NCBI GenBank assembly: GCA_031268545.1
Contig: JAIRXD010000003.1
Coordinates: forward strand, 1-16,241
DNA: 16,241 nt
Direction: 5' to 3'
Origin: Puniceicoccales bacterium
Lineage (GTDB): Bacteria; Verrucomicrobiota; Verrucomicrobiia; Opitutales; LL51
Of the stretch, positions 1-7,747 are shown piece by piece. The position numbers and the translations under genes are program-made. The notes beneath the pieces were generated by a model, which was given only the letters and a program-made list of their open reading frames with translations, had not been told where the DNA came from and ran no database searches. Positions within the stretch are counted from its first letter, which is position 1; every line of letters starts with the position of its first letter.

Positions 1-830
1 TTCCAAGATGCCACAACTACGTCGGATGGTAGTGCTTTGATGATATTTGTTGTGCGGGTTGTTTGATTGTATTCGAATATTTTACCATTGCCATCCTCAT
101 CCATCAATTTGTTATTCCACTCCACTCTGCCATCGGCGAAGCCTAATAATCCACCTTGGTTTTGGCCAAAAAAGTTTCCATTATTATGGGGTAAATTTCT
201 GGCATATCTGCTATGATAATTCCCCTGAGGGCCATGCCATTTGCCATTGGTTCCAAGGCCACGGGTCCAAATGATTGGTGTGGAATCCGGTGCATCCACC
301 GCCATATTCATGCATACCACGAAACAAGTTGGGATTGTAGCAAAATTTTCATCCATGATGCCATGGTTATCGATTATTTTAATGGGCATTTTTGTGGATG
401 TATCATGCTTTAATACTTCCTTCAGCATATAATCGTAACTGGCTAGGCATAATTTTGGGTTATTGGATAAATGCTTTTGCCACACCAGATAGGCGATCCA
501 TGCATTTGCATTTTTAGGTAATTTTTTTGATGCCAGAAAAGTATCAATGTCGGCCTCGGTTATGGGTCGATTGGTTTGGGCGATGTGATCCTTGTAGGCT
601 AACAGTATCTGTCTCGTAGAATTCGCAATGGCTGCCTTCCGAGAATCCAGGATGGTTTTGCTAATTATCGGAAGTATAGTTGATAGCAATATACCAATTA
701 TACAGGCGATAACCAACAGCTCTATTAGAGTGAAACTTTTCTGATTTCTGCGATTAATAGCTATGGCCGTGTAATTTTCACGATGTTTATTATTGAGATT
801 AGGTATCATTAGAGATATCTGTACGGTCAT
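1..830 (-). CDS. Type IV prepilin-like (pseudopilin) protein, 3' end outside window
   Basis: The frame is open from the ATG at 828-830 to the left edge (276 residues, no stop). Residues 31-56 form a class III (type IV pilin-like) signal: Lys-Ser followed by FTLIELLV, with Glu37 as the conserved Glu+5, then a hydrophobic helix. Near the end is LGFADGRVEW (about 229-238), matching the C-terminal signature of the 'prepilin-type processing-associated H-X9-DG' proteins common in Planctomycetes and Verrucomicrobia. Such proteins are inner-membrane pseudopilins of type II secretion or pilus-like assemblies; the exact role here is unknown. The residue before the predicted cleavage point is Ser32, not the usual Gly. 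The leader is long (32 residues) and basic, so a later ATG (807-809) is a possible start. The gene begins 8 bases after the clpC stop, so co-transcription with clpC is likely. No Shine-Dalgarno sequence is visible. Confidence 0.8.
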   Translation of the reverse strand, partial: MTVQISLMIPNLNNKHRENYTAIAINRRNQKSFTLIELLVIACIIGILLSTILPIISKTILDSRKAAIANSTRQILLAYKDHIAQTNRPITEADIDTFLASKKLPKNANAWIAYLVWQKHLSNNPKLCLASYDYMLKEVLKHDTSTKMPIKIIDNHGIMDENFATIPTCFVVCMNMAVDAPDSTPIIWTRGLGTNGKWHGPQGNYHSRYARNLPHNNGNFFGQNQGGLLGFADGRVEWNNKLMDEDGNGKIFEYNQTTRTTNIIKALPSDVVVASW

Positions 831-838
831 GTTGGGCT

Positions 839-3373
839 TTATTTTTTTTTTTGTTTGAAGCACACATTGTTATCCTTATCTATGGTTATCGTCAATGGGA
901 ACCCTTCGACTATATTTCCCTTTAAAAATTCCTCAGACAGAGGATCTTCGATATATTTTTCTATGGCTCTTCTGAGTGGCCGGGCGCCGAACTTTTTATC
1001 GTAGCCATGCTTTATCAAAATTTCTTTGACCGGTTCTTCCATTTTGAGTTTTATATCCTTTGGTTTAAGGCGTTCGACTATTTTTGCTATTTCCAAATCG
1101 ACTATTTTGCTTAGGTCATCATGGGATAGTTGCCGAAATACGATCATGTCGGTTAGTCTATTTATAAATTCTGGCTTAAATGCTCTCTTCGCTTCCTCGA
1201 TTATGCTCTCTTTGGCCTTTTGAAAATCGCTTTCATCATCTGAGCCAAAACCAAGGGTGGTACTTCTTTGCAAAAATTGGGCACCGATATTGGTCGTCAT
1301 TATCAGGATGGTGTTGCGGAAATCAACCTTTCGGCCCAGGCTATCGGTAAGATGGCCATCCTCGAGAACTTGAAGTAATATCTGTAATATGTCAGGATGG
1401 GCTTTTTCCACTTCATCAAAAAGTACGACCGAGTATGGTTTTCTCCTCACGGCTTCGGTGAGTTGACCACCTTCATCGTAGCCCACATAGCCCGGTGGCG
1501 AGCCTATCATTCTGGACATGGCAAATTTTTCCATATATTCAGACATATCGACTTGTATTAATGAGTCGTTACTGCCAAACATTTTTTCAGCTAATACTTT
1601 AGCCAGATGAGTTTTACCAACACCGGTTGGTCCGAGGAACATGAAGGCGCCTATGGGTCTTTTGGGATCTTTCAGGTCAGCTCTCGAGCGTCGCAGGGCC
1701 CGGGCGATGGCATCGGTTGCCTCCTCTTGGCCTATGACTATACTGCGCAATTCGTCGGCCATTTTCAGCAAACGTTCGCTTTCCTTCTGTTCTATTCTAG
1801 ATAGGGGAATGCCGGTCCAGCCGGATACCACTTTGCAGATGTCCTCGGGCCCTATCACTGCCCGGTGATCTTTTCTGGATTTTCGCCATTTTTCCAGGAC
1901 CGAATCCCTTTCCTCTTTTAACTTTTTTTCCTCATCTCGAAATTTGGCTGCATCTTCAAATTTCTGTTCAGAAATTGCCCTTTCTTTCAGATCGCATACC
2001 TCTTCAACTTTTTTTGAAAGTTTTTCTACCCTTGGTGGGCGATTCATCGTGTTTATATGTGCCCGGGATCCGGATTCATCCATGATATCTATCGCTTTGT
2101 CTGGCAAGAACCTGCCATTTACATATCTGTCGGATAGTTTGACCGCAAGCTCGATTGCTTCATTGGAATATTTTACATTGTGATGGGCTTCATACTTATC
2201 CCTGATTCCGAAAAGGATTTTCGTTGCATCTTCCACCGTGGGTGGATCTATATATATTGGTTGGAAGCGGCGTTCCAGGGCAGCATCCTTTTCTATATTT
2301 TTTCTATATTCCGATATGGTTGTTGCGCCTATGCATTGGATTTCTCCACGGGATAGAGCTGGCTTCAAAATGTTTGATGCGTCCATGGATCCTTCGGAGG
2401 AGCCTGCACCGACGATGGTGTGAAGTTCGTCAAGGAAAAGTATCACATTTCGGTTTCGTCGGATCTCTTCCATTACCGCCTTTAGTCTTTCTTCAAACTG
2501 GCCACGATATTTGGTTCCGGCAACCATTAACGCCAGGTCAAGTGTTATAACCTTTTTGCCAGTAAGAAGATCTGGGACATTTTCGTCGGCGATTGCCTGG
2601 GCAAGCCCTTCGGCTATGGCGGTTTTACCAACGCCGGCTTCACCGATTAATGCCGGATTATTCTTGGTTCTTCGGCAAAGGACCTGTATGGTTCGCTCTA
2701 TTTCCTTTGATCGACCTATAACCGGATCCAGTTGGCCTTCCCGGGCCAGCGCTGTAAGGTCACGGCCAAATGCCTTAAGGGCTGGTGTTTTTTGTTCCCG
2801 TTGGGTAAGTGATTGGGAGTGGCCATATTCCTGAGGATCATCCTCATCATCGGAGTCATCCGAACCTTTTGATGACTGCATGCCAACGAAATTTGGATCC
2901 AATTCGGCCAGGATTTCATTCCGACAGGCATCCACGGTTACGCCTAGTGCAATGAGTGCTTTGGCTGCAATGCCTTCGGTTTCTCTCAGTAGGCCAAGCA
3001 GCAGATGTTCGGTGCCTATATATGGATGATTCAATGCTTTGGCTTCATTTGCAGCTGCTATGAGAACCTTTTTAACCCTGGGAGTAAATGGTATGGAGTC
3101 GATATGTTGGCCGGCCGTTGTATCATCCTCATGGATCACATCTGCAATCATTTCCTGGATCTTTTGTTTTATATCATCGCTATCTATGTTAAGGTTTTGT
3201 AAAACATTTATGGCTATACCCTGGCCAAGTTCAATCAGTCCAAGTAACAGATGTTCGGTGCCCACATAATTTTGACTAAGACGATCCGCTGCCTGGCGTG
3301 CTAGCACCAGCACCTGCTGGGCCCTTGGAGTAAAATTCATCGGATTCATGTTTGATGATGGTATGTAATTCAT
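839..3373 (-). CDS. clpC: ATP-dependent Clp protease ATP-binding subunit ClpC
   Basis: This is an 844-residue Hsp100/ClpC AAA+ unfoldase that feeds substrates to the ClpP peptidase. Domains in order: a double Clp-N repeat (about 13-160, both copies with GTEHLLLGL), an acidic linker (170-180), D1 with Walker A GEAGVGKT (244-251) and Walker B ILFLDELH (311-318), a middle domain with a UVR-like motif (about 467-500) typical of ClpC rather than ClpB, then D2 with Walker A GPTGVGKT (581-588) and Walker [13 protein letters not shown] (649-660). The tripeptide LGF (707-709) matches the ClpP-docking loop. Length is usual for the family and no key residue is missing. The start is not firm: Met9 or Met12 would place the protein closer to typical ClpC N-termini. 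There is no CIRCE element upstream. The C-terminus ends in a lysine-rich tail encoded by an A-run. Confidence 0.97.
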   Translation of the reverse strand: MNYIPSSNMNPMNFTPRAQQVLVLARQAADRLSQNYVGTEHLLLGLIELGQGIAINVLQNLNIDSDDIKQKIQEMIADVIHEDDTTAGQHIDSIPFTPRVKKVLIAAANEAKALNHPYIGTEHLLLGLLRETEGIAAKALIALGVTVDACRNEILAELDPNFVGMQSSKGSDDSDDEDDPQEYGHSQSLTQREQKTPALKAFGRDLTALAREGQLDPVIGRSKEIERTIQVLCRRTKNNPALIGEAGVGKTAIAEGLAQAIADENVPDLLTGKKVITLDLALMVAGTKYRGQFEERLKAVMEEIRRNRNVILFLDELHTIVGAGSSEGSMDASNILKPALSRGEIQCIGATTISEYRKNIEKDAALERRFQPIYIDPPTVEDATKILFGIRDKYEAHHNVKYSNEAIELAVKLSDRYVNGRFLPDKAIDIMDESGSRAHINTMNRPPRVEKLSKKVEEVCDLKERAISEQKFEDAAKFRDEEKKLKEERDSVLEKWRKSRKDHRAVIGPEDICKVVSGWTGIPLSRIEQKESERLLKMADELRSIVIGQEEATDAIARALRRSRADLKDPKRPIGAFMFLGPTGVGKTHLAKVLAEKMFGSNDSLIQVDMSEYMEKFAMSRMIGSPPGYVGYDEGGQLTEAVRRKPYSVVLFDEVEKAHPDILQILLQVLEDGHLTDSLGRKVDFRNTILIMTTNIGAQFLQRSTTLGFGSDDESDFQKAKESIIEEAKRAFKPEFINRLTDMIVFRQLSHDDLSKIVDLEIAKIVERLKPKDIKLKMEEPVKEILIKHGYDKKFGARPLRRAIEKYIEDPLSEEFLKGNIVEGFPLTITIDKDNNVCFKQKKK

Positions 3374-3393
3374 GATTTATTAGAGTGATGTAT

Positions 3394-3422
3394 AATATAA
3401 GTAATATAAATTGGTAAATCAA
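3394..3422 (-). promoter_or_regulatory. Candidate sigma70 promoter for clpC
   Basis: On the minus strand a -35-like TTGATT (3417-3422) is followed after 17 bases by a -10-like TATATT (3394-3399). Transcription would start near 3387, leaving about 14 bases before the clpC ATG. It lies in the 89-base gap after the bioD-bioA stop. The region is very AT-rich, so a chance match is possible. Confidence 0.4.
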
Positions 3423-3462
3423 TCAAAGAATGGCAGACAATTAATTATTCAAAAAATTTGAT

Positions 3463-5478
3463 TTATTTACGGACAAAAATTAGGTATTTTGAAATAACAT
3501 CCAGTATTTTTGTCAGTTGTGGTTTTGCTATACTGTAGGGTGGCATGATGTAGATAAGATTTTCCACTGGTCTAAGCCAGACGCCTTCCGCCAGGCAAAA
3601 TGATATAAATTGTTCTCTATCAACAGGTTTATTCATTTCTATTACTCCAATACTACCAAGTACACGTAGATCTTTTACATCCGGATGTCCTTTCAACCGG
3701 GCCAAGCCATCTATAATTTGGGTTTGCAGAGCCATTACTCTATCCTGCCAATTCTGGCTTAATAACAATGAGATACTTGCAATGCCGGCAGAGCAGGCCA
3801 GTGGATTAGCCATAAATGTAGGCCCATGGAGAATAGGTTGGCCATGGCAGCAAATTCCATCGATAATTTTTTCTGTGGCTAATGTTGCGCCGAGGGATAG
3901 GGTTCCACCGGTTATGCCTTTAGCTAGGCACATTATGTCCGGTTGAACTTCGGCAAAATCGCAGGCAAACATCCGGCCAGTGCGACCAAATCCCGTGGCT
4001 ATTTCATCGGCTATAAGAAAAATATCGTACTTTGTGCAGAGATTTTTGAAAATTTTCAAGTATTCCTTGGCATAGAACCAGAAACCGCCGGCGCATTGAG
4101 CTAGGGGTTCGAAAATCATGCCGGCTATTTCCTGGCAATGAAGGGTGAAAAATTTTTCATATTTTTTTGTTTCTTCTTCAATATCAAAACCTTCTCCAAA
4201 TCGATATGCTGGTTTTGGCAAAAATACCTGTTTGGGCAAAATCGAGGCAAATGATTTATGCATTCCATTGATTGGATCGCAGACAGACATGGCCCAAAGC
4301 GTGTCCCCATGGTAACCACCTAACAAAGAAAAGAATTTGATTTTCTGTTGATTACCAATGGCTTGCCAGTATTGTATTGCCATTTTCATCGCCACTTCAA
4401 CGGCCACTGAACCTGAATCGGAATAGAAAATTTTTTGCAAATTTTTTGGCACTATTTTCAGTAATTTTTCTCCGAGTTGCACCGCCGGCTCATGGGTAAA
4501 CCCAGCGAACATGGTGTGTGAAAATTTATTGATTTGAGATTTTAAATGATCATTCATCCTAGGGTTATTATGGCCATGGATGGCGGACCACCAGGAGGAT
4601 ATGCCATCAATAAGTTGTTTACCATCAATAGTATGCAGTTCACAGCCCCGGGCATAAACCAGGGCTTCAACCGGCTGCGGATTTTTTGGAGAGTCATAGG
4701 GATGCAACAGGTGTTTTCTATCGAAGGAAATGATATCCTGTGCAACTTCGATTTGATCATCGGATAGAGCAATATCAGTCAGCAGATCGCTGATGGGATC
4801 AAAATCGGTTGCGCCTACCATATCCTTGGATGCCATGCATTTCAAGAATGGGATTTCGAGACATTTCAATCCACTAAATGAGGAAATTTGTTTGATATTA
4901 TCCTCCAATATATGGTGGCAATTGTCGCTAGGAAATTTGGTTTGATTCATAAAAATGGCAGAGATAGTTAACCCATTTCGTTTTAGCTCATTGATTGATA
5001 ACAATGTATTGTTTACCGCCCCTAGTCGATTTTCTGAAACCAGCAGAACTTGACTGGATGTTGCTAGCATTAAGTCCAACATAGTAAAGCCATTGCTATC
5101 TATAGGAACCAGTATTCCACCTGCACCTTCTATGATCAGGATATCGTTTCTTTTGCCAATTTCTTCTATTTTTGCTAGCAGGTCGACCACATTTATTGTG
5201 CGGCCTTCCAAATTGGCGGCTAGTGCAGGGGCGCATGGAGTTTTAAGCCATTCTAGGCAATGGATTTCGTATTCATTGGCCAGATCGGAAACGGCCTTGG
5301 AATATAGAGATATATCCGCCGAAGGATCATCGGGACTGCTACAGCCGGTTTGTATTGGTTTTAGTATTGCGGTTTTCAGATCCATTTTAAGCATATGGCG
5401 AAGTAAGGCCGATGCTATTATTGTTTTTCCGACGTTTGTATCGGTTCCGGTCAGGAATAATGGTTTTATCATTTTCAT
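3463..5478 (-). CDS. bioDA: Fused dethiobiotin synthetase - DAPA aminotransferase (BioD-BioA)
   Basis: This 671-residue protein joins two consecutive biotin enzymes. Residues 1 to about 225 are BioD (ATP-dependent carboxylation of DAPA to dethiobiotin): P-loop GTDTNVGKT (11-19), KPIQTG with Lys40, and EGAGG (117-121). Residues from about 250 to 671 are BioA, the PLP enzyme that aminates KAPA to DAPA: SSWW (294-297), GSVAVEVA (356-363), GGYHGDT (387-393), ADEIATGFGRTG with the PLP-binding Asp491, catalytic Lys520 in LAKG, HGPTF (551-555) and Arg636. Both halves look complete and active. The order (BioD first) is the reverse of the pathway order. The ATG overlaps the bioB stop by 4 bases (ATGA), implying translational coupling. 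Separate bioA and bioD genes are the bacterial norm; the plant BIO3-BIO1 protein is a known fusion in this order. Confidence 0.95.
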   Translation of the reverse strand: MKMIKPLFLTGTDTNVGKTIIASALLRHMLKMDLKTAILKPIQTGCSSPDDPSADISLYSKAVSDLANEYEIHCLEWLKTPCAPALAANLEGRTINVVDLLAKIEEIGKRNDILIIEGAGGILVPIDSNGFTMLDLMLATSSQVLLVSENRLGAVNNTLLSINELKRNGLTISAIFMNQTKFPSDNCHHILEDNIKQISSFSGLKCLEIPFLKCMASKDMVGATDFDPISDLLTDIALSDDQIEVAQDIISFDRKHLLHPYDSPKNPQPVEALVYARGCELHTIDGKQLIDGISSWWSAIHGHNNPRMNDHLKSQINKFSHTMFAGFTHEPAVQLGEKLLKIVPKNLQKIFYSDSGSVAVEVAMKMAIQYWQAIGNQQKIKFFSLLGGYHGDTLWAMSVCDPINGMHKSFASILPKQVFLPKPAYRFGEGFDIEEETKKYEKFFTLHCQEIAGMIFEPLAQCAGGFWFYAKEYLKIFKNLCTKYDIFLIADEIATGFGRTGRMFACDFAEVQPDIMCLAKGITGGTLSLGATLATEKIIDGICCHGQPILHGPTFMANPLACSAGIASISLLLSQNWQDRVMALQTQIIDGLARLKGHPDVKDLRVLGSIGVIEMNKPVDREQFISFCLAEGVWLRPVENLIYIMPPYSIAKPQLTKILDVISKYLIFVRK

Positions 5479-6398
5479 CCCTGGGGCATTAGGCCAAGTT
5501 TTTTGATATTTTCTAAATCTTTTTCAATGGACTCGCCACTGGTGGTTAGATAGTCTCCGATCATGACAGCATCGGCTCCGGCCCTGAAAATTTCGTACTG
5601 TCTATGCCCAAGAATATCCTTTCGTCCACCACATATTCTAATACTTATATCCTGCAGAATTAGCCTGAAAAGTGCTATTATTCTGAGCGCTTCGTCGACG
5701 GATAGACTTGGTAGATTTTCAAATGGCGTAGCTTTATGTCTGTAGAGAAAATTAATTGGAACACTATTTGGTTTCAATTTATAAAGTTCAAAGGCGAAAT
5801 CTAGACGATCGACCCAGGTTTCTCCACAGCCAAAGATTCCGCCGACGCAGGTTTCTAGACCAACTTTCTGGGCATTTTTAACCGTGGCTAGCCTGTCCTT
5901 CCATCTTTGGGTAGTGCATATTTTTGGGTAAAAATTTTCTGAAGTTTCTAAATTATGATGAAATCGTGTTAACCCGTTTTGTTTAAGCTTTTTAAGGTCA
6001 TCGAGGCTTAATCTACCCAATGATCCACATAGCCGTTGTTTGTCATTGTCACTCAAAGCATTAAGTACCTGGGCCAAGGATTCCACATCCTGATGGCCAA
6101 GTTTTCCTCCACTGGTTACGATTCCACATTTATTTGCACCGGAAACCAGAACCTCCTGTATTTTTTTTCTAAGCGTTTCATTTTCAAGGAACTTATATGT
6201 ATTTACCTGGGTTTTATAAAAGGAACTCTGGGAGCAGAACTTACAATCCATATCGCAAATCCCTGATCTGGCATTGATTATTCCGCAAAGATGAATTTTG
6301 TTACCGAAGTACTTCTCTCTTAAGGCGTTGGCTTTTTGAAATAGTTTTTCATTAGACCAATCCCTGGCTATGTTTAACGCAACTTTCTTTGTCAGCAT
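5475..6398 (-). CDS. bioB: Biotin synthase (radical SAM)
   Basis: This 307-residue protein inserts sulfur into dethiobiotin to make biotin. The radical-SAM CX3CX2C motif is Cys48, Cys52, Cys55 and binds the [4Fe-4S] cluster. By alignment in mind with E. coli BioB, the [2Fe-2S] ligands correspond to Cys91, Cys124, Cys184 and Arg254. NHNLET-like HHNLETS (147-153) and GGIFGCGE are also typical. It is somewhat shorter than E. coli BioB (346) but lacks no catalytic element. It is the first gene of a two-gene biotin operon and overlaps bioD-bioA by 4 bases. bioF, bioC and bioH are not in the window, so earlier steps must be encoded elsewhere or be absent. The ATG at 6396-6398 has no Shine-Dalgarno sequence and sits at the edge of an inverted repeat. 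Confidence 0.96.
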   Translation of the reverse strand: MLTKKVALNIARDWSNEKLFQKANALREKYFGNKIHLCGIINARSGICDMDCKFCSQSSFYKTQVNTYKFLENETLRKKIQEVLVSGANKCGIVTSGGKLGHQDVESLAQVLNALSDNDKQRLCGSLGRLSLDDLKKLKQNGLTRFHHNLETSENFYPKICTTQRWKDRLATVKNAQKVGLETCVGGIFGCGETWVDRLDFAFELYKLKPNSVPINFLYRHKATPFENLPSLSVDEALRIIALFRLILQDISIRICGGRKDILGHRQYEIFRAGADAVMIGDYLTTSGESIEKDLENIKKLGLMPQG

Positions 6399-6415
6399 AC
6401 ACCGGCTATGGTGTA
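6398..6415 (-). promoter_or_regulatory. Inverted repeat over the bioB start codon
   Basis: TACACC (6410-6415 read on the minus strand) and GGTGTA (6398-6403) are perfect 6-base arms around a 6-base loop. The last A of the second arm is the A of the bioB ATG. A hairpin here would occlude the initiation region, or the site could be an operator. It does not resemble the known BirA operator, so function is open. Confidence 0.3.
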
Positions 6416-6424
6416 GCTATGATA

Positions 6425-6446
6425 GGTGAAAGTCAACAGGTAAAAG
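6425..6446 (-). repeat. Imperfect direct repeat upstream of bioB
   Basis: On the minus strand CTTTTACC (6439-6446) and CTTTCACC (6425-6432) are separated by TGTTGA, a 14-base period. The 130-base gap 6399-6528 holds this pair and the start-codon inverted repeat; no convincing -10 element or terminator was seen. It may be a regulator site or chance. Confidence 0.2.
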
Positions 6447-6528
6447 CGACAAAACATCATTGATCCAAGGTCCAGAAAATTGCACCCTAATCCAATAATG
6501 TACCTAGATGAACGAATATTTTTTTTGG

Positions 6529-6732
6529 CTATTCTGCAATGAAATCAGCTTCAAGATTTTCAATACCATCGATCAATTGCTTGGATAATATCACGATACC
6601 ATTTATGATCTTTTGGATTTTCGGGGTAATATTTGGGCTATTGAGAATATCGCTGCTTGAATTTATGAAATCTCCAAGCTGTTTCTTCGCATCTCTAACT
6701 TGTTCTAATACTATTTCTTCTTCCTTTGTCAT
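6529..6732 (-). CDS. Small helical protein, 67 aa, unknown function
   Basis: I do not recognise this protein. It is acidic, has no cysteine, no signal peptide and no membrane segment. The composition suggests two amphipathic helices (about 3-29 and 37-62) joined by a Pro/Asn turn (NSPNITPK, 31-38), a helical hairpin. Small hairpins of this size occur among secretion needle subunits, chaperones and ESX-like proteins, but nothing here selects one of these. The gene starts 31 bases after the stop of the 268-aa gene and is probably co-transcribed with it. No Shine-Dalgarno sequence precedes the ATG. That it is a gene at all rests on operon placement and a protein-like composition. Confidence 0.6.
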   Translation of the reverse strand: MTKEEEIVLEQVRDAKKQLGDFINSSSDILNSPNITPKIQKIINGIVILSKQLIDGIENLEADFIAE

Positions 6733-6763
6733 TTTTATTTAATTTTGCAAATTTATTAATATT

Positions 6764-7570
6764 TTATGTTGTCACTGAGGGTTGTAACCCTTGGGGTGGT
6801 AAATCCTGCGCATTGGCAATCACATTGATATTTGGAGTATTTTTAAATTTATCTACAACCTGTGTGATTCCATAGCCAATGGTTGTGGCTATGCCTTTTA
6901 ACAGAGACAGTGGAAATTTGATAAGATCTACTACGGCCAAGCCAGCATCTAGGAGGCAATTAACTGCAGCATGTTTGTCAATTTCTCCTTGATTTTTTAT
7001 ATGAGCAATCATTTGGGCTGAATCATTGGTTATATTGTTGTTTGATAATCTAATGGCATCAATTGATTTTGAACCTATATTTATAGATATTCCTGAGGCT
7101 GCATGGATGATGCTGGCAGCCAAATTGCAGATTATTCTTATAACACATGAAGCAGGGTTATCGCGTATCAAAGTTATAGCGAGATCTGAAATAGCTCCAC
7201 CGACTTTGCTTTGGGCTCCGAGTTTTGCATCTTCAATTTCATCTGATTTAATACGACATTCCAATAGGGATTGCTTTGAACTATCATCTATAGTGGAACC
7301 TTTTAGGGTTGGCAAATTCGTGTGCTTTACATATACATCGGATACAGAAACAGCTTTGGCATTTAATTGCCCTAGGCTTGTCCCGTTATTCGGACATTCT
7401 TTCTCTTTAATGCGTCGGTCTCGGATGTCGATGGACATCGGTTTCAAGGCTACCCTCCAGGCAACGGCCCATCCAGCTCCAGCACCATTTGCTTTACGCG
7501 CCTGATCGATTCTAGCTAGTGCTTCGCGATCCGGTGTTAATAATCTATCTCCAAATCCAACACAACCCAT
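6764..7570 (-). CDS. Unknown protein with two hydrophobic lobes, 268 aa
   Basis: I do not recognise this family. The start is set at the ATG 7568-7570, because GAGG lies 6 bases upstream and a promoter-like element ends about 20 bases upstream; the frame can be extended 4 codons to a TTG at 7582. The N-terminal 45 residues are rich in Gly, Ala and Arg, the middle (45-115) is polar, and two hydrophobic, small-residue-rich stretches follow at about 124-166 and 200-240, with a short Pro/Gln-rich tail. There is no N-terminal signal peptide. This plan (polar N-terminus, paired hydrophobic segments near the C-terminus) resembles secreted membrane-inserting effectors of intracellular bacteria, but that is inference from layout only. 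It is followed by the 67-aa gene. Confidence 0.65.
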   Translation of the reverse strand: MGCVGFGDRLLTPDREALARIDQARKANGAGAGWAVAWRVALKPMSIDIRDRRIKEKECPNNGTSLGQLNAKAVSVSDVYVKHTNLPTLKGSTIDDSSKQSLLECRIKSDEIEDAKLGAQSKVGGAISDLAITLIRDNPASCVIRIICNLAASIIHAASGISINIGSKSIDAIRLSNNNITNDSAQMIAHIKNQGEIDKHAAVNCLLDAGLAVVDLIKFPLSLLKGIATTIGYGITQVVDKFKNTPNINVIANAQDLPPQGLQPSVTT

Positions 7571-7576
7571 AGCTCG

Positions 7577-7580
7577 CCTC
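7577..7580 (-). promoter_or_regulatory. Shine-Dalgarno site deciding the start at 7570
   Basis: GAGG on the minus strand is 6 bases from the ATG at 7568-7570. Most genes in this window lack such a site, so it is good evidence for this start over the upstream TTG. Confidence 0.55.
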
Positions 7581-7590
7581 AATTTTCATT

Positions 7591-7618
7591 ATGATAAAAA
7601 TTTTATGAAATAGGTCAA
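7591..7618 (-). promoter_or_regulatory. Candidate sigma70 promoter for the 268-aa/67-aa pair
   Basis: On the minus strand TTGACC (7613-7618) and TATCAT (7591-7596) are separated by 16 bases; each matches consensus at five of six positions. Transcription would begin near 7584, just upstream of the GAGG site, giving a leader of about 14 bases. Confidence 0.55.
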
Positions 7619-7686
7619 GTATTGTTTAAACCACGAAGGTCTGCTTATGGGCTTAAATCCTTGGCCAGAGGGCAATTGATTGGCGT

Positions 7687-7717
7687 AAAAATAAACGGCC
7701 CATTCCAGGACCGCTTA
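7687..7717 (-). terminator. Rho-independent terminator after the kinase gene
   Basis: Read on the minus strand, arms 7708-7717 and 7692-7701 form a 10-pair stem (two G-U pairs) with a 6-base loop (7702-7707). It is followed directly by five T residues (7687-7691). It begins about 30 bases after the kinase stop and separates the kinase from the 268-aa gene, so these are distinct transcripts. Confidence 0.75.
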
Positions 7718-7747
7718 GTTGATTATGAATATTTATTTATATTATTT

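Noticed and set aside
841-852. T-run at the clpC 3' end as a frameshift or terminator
   Set aside because: The frame reads through to a normal ClpC length with a stop at 839. No stem precedes the T-run, and the prepilin-like gene starts 8 bases later.
3374-3462. CIRCE heat-shock operator upstream of clpC
   Set aside because: No TTAGCACTC-N9-GAGTGCTAA-like palindrome exists in the gap.
5093-5506. Forward 137-aa frame
   Set aside because: It is antisense to the BioD domain and the end of bioB; no independent evidence.
6399-6528. Classical BirA operator upstream of bioB
   Set aside because: No palindrome resembling the known TTGTNAACC-type BirA site is present; only an unrelated short inverted repeat was found.
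7026-7505. Forward 159-aa open frame opposite the 268-aa gene
   Set aside because: It is antisense to a gene with a good start site and promoter, and has no Shine-Dalgarno site or recognisable motif of its own.
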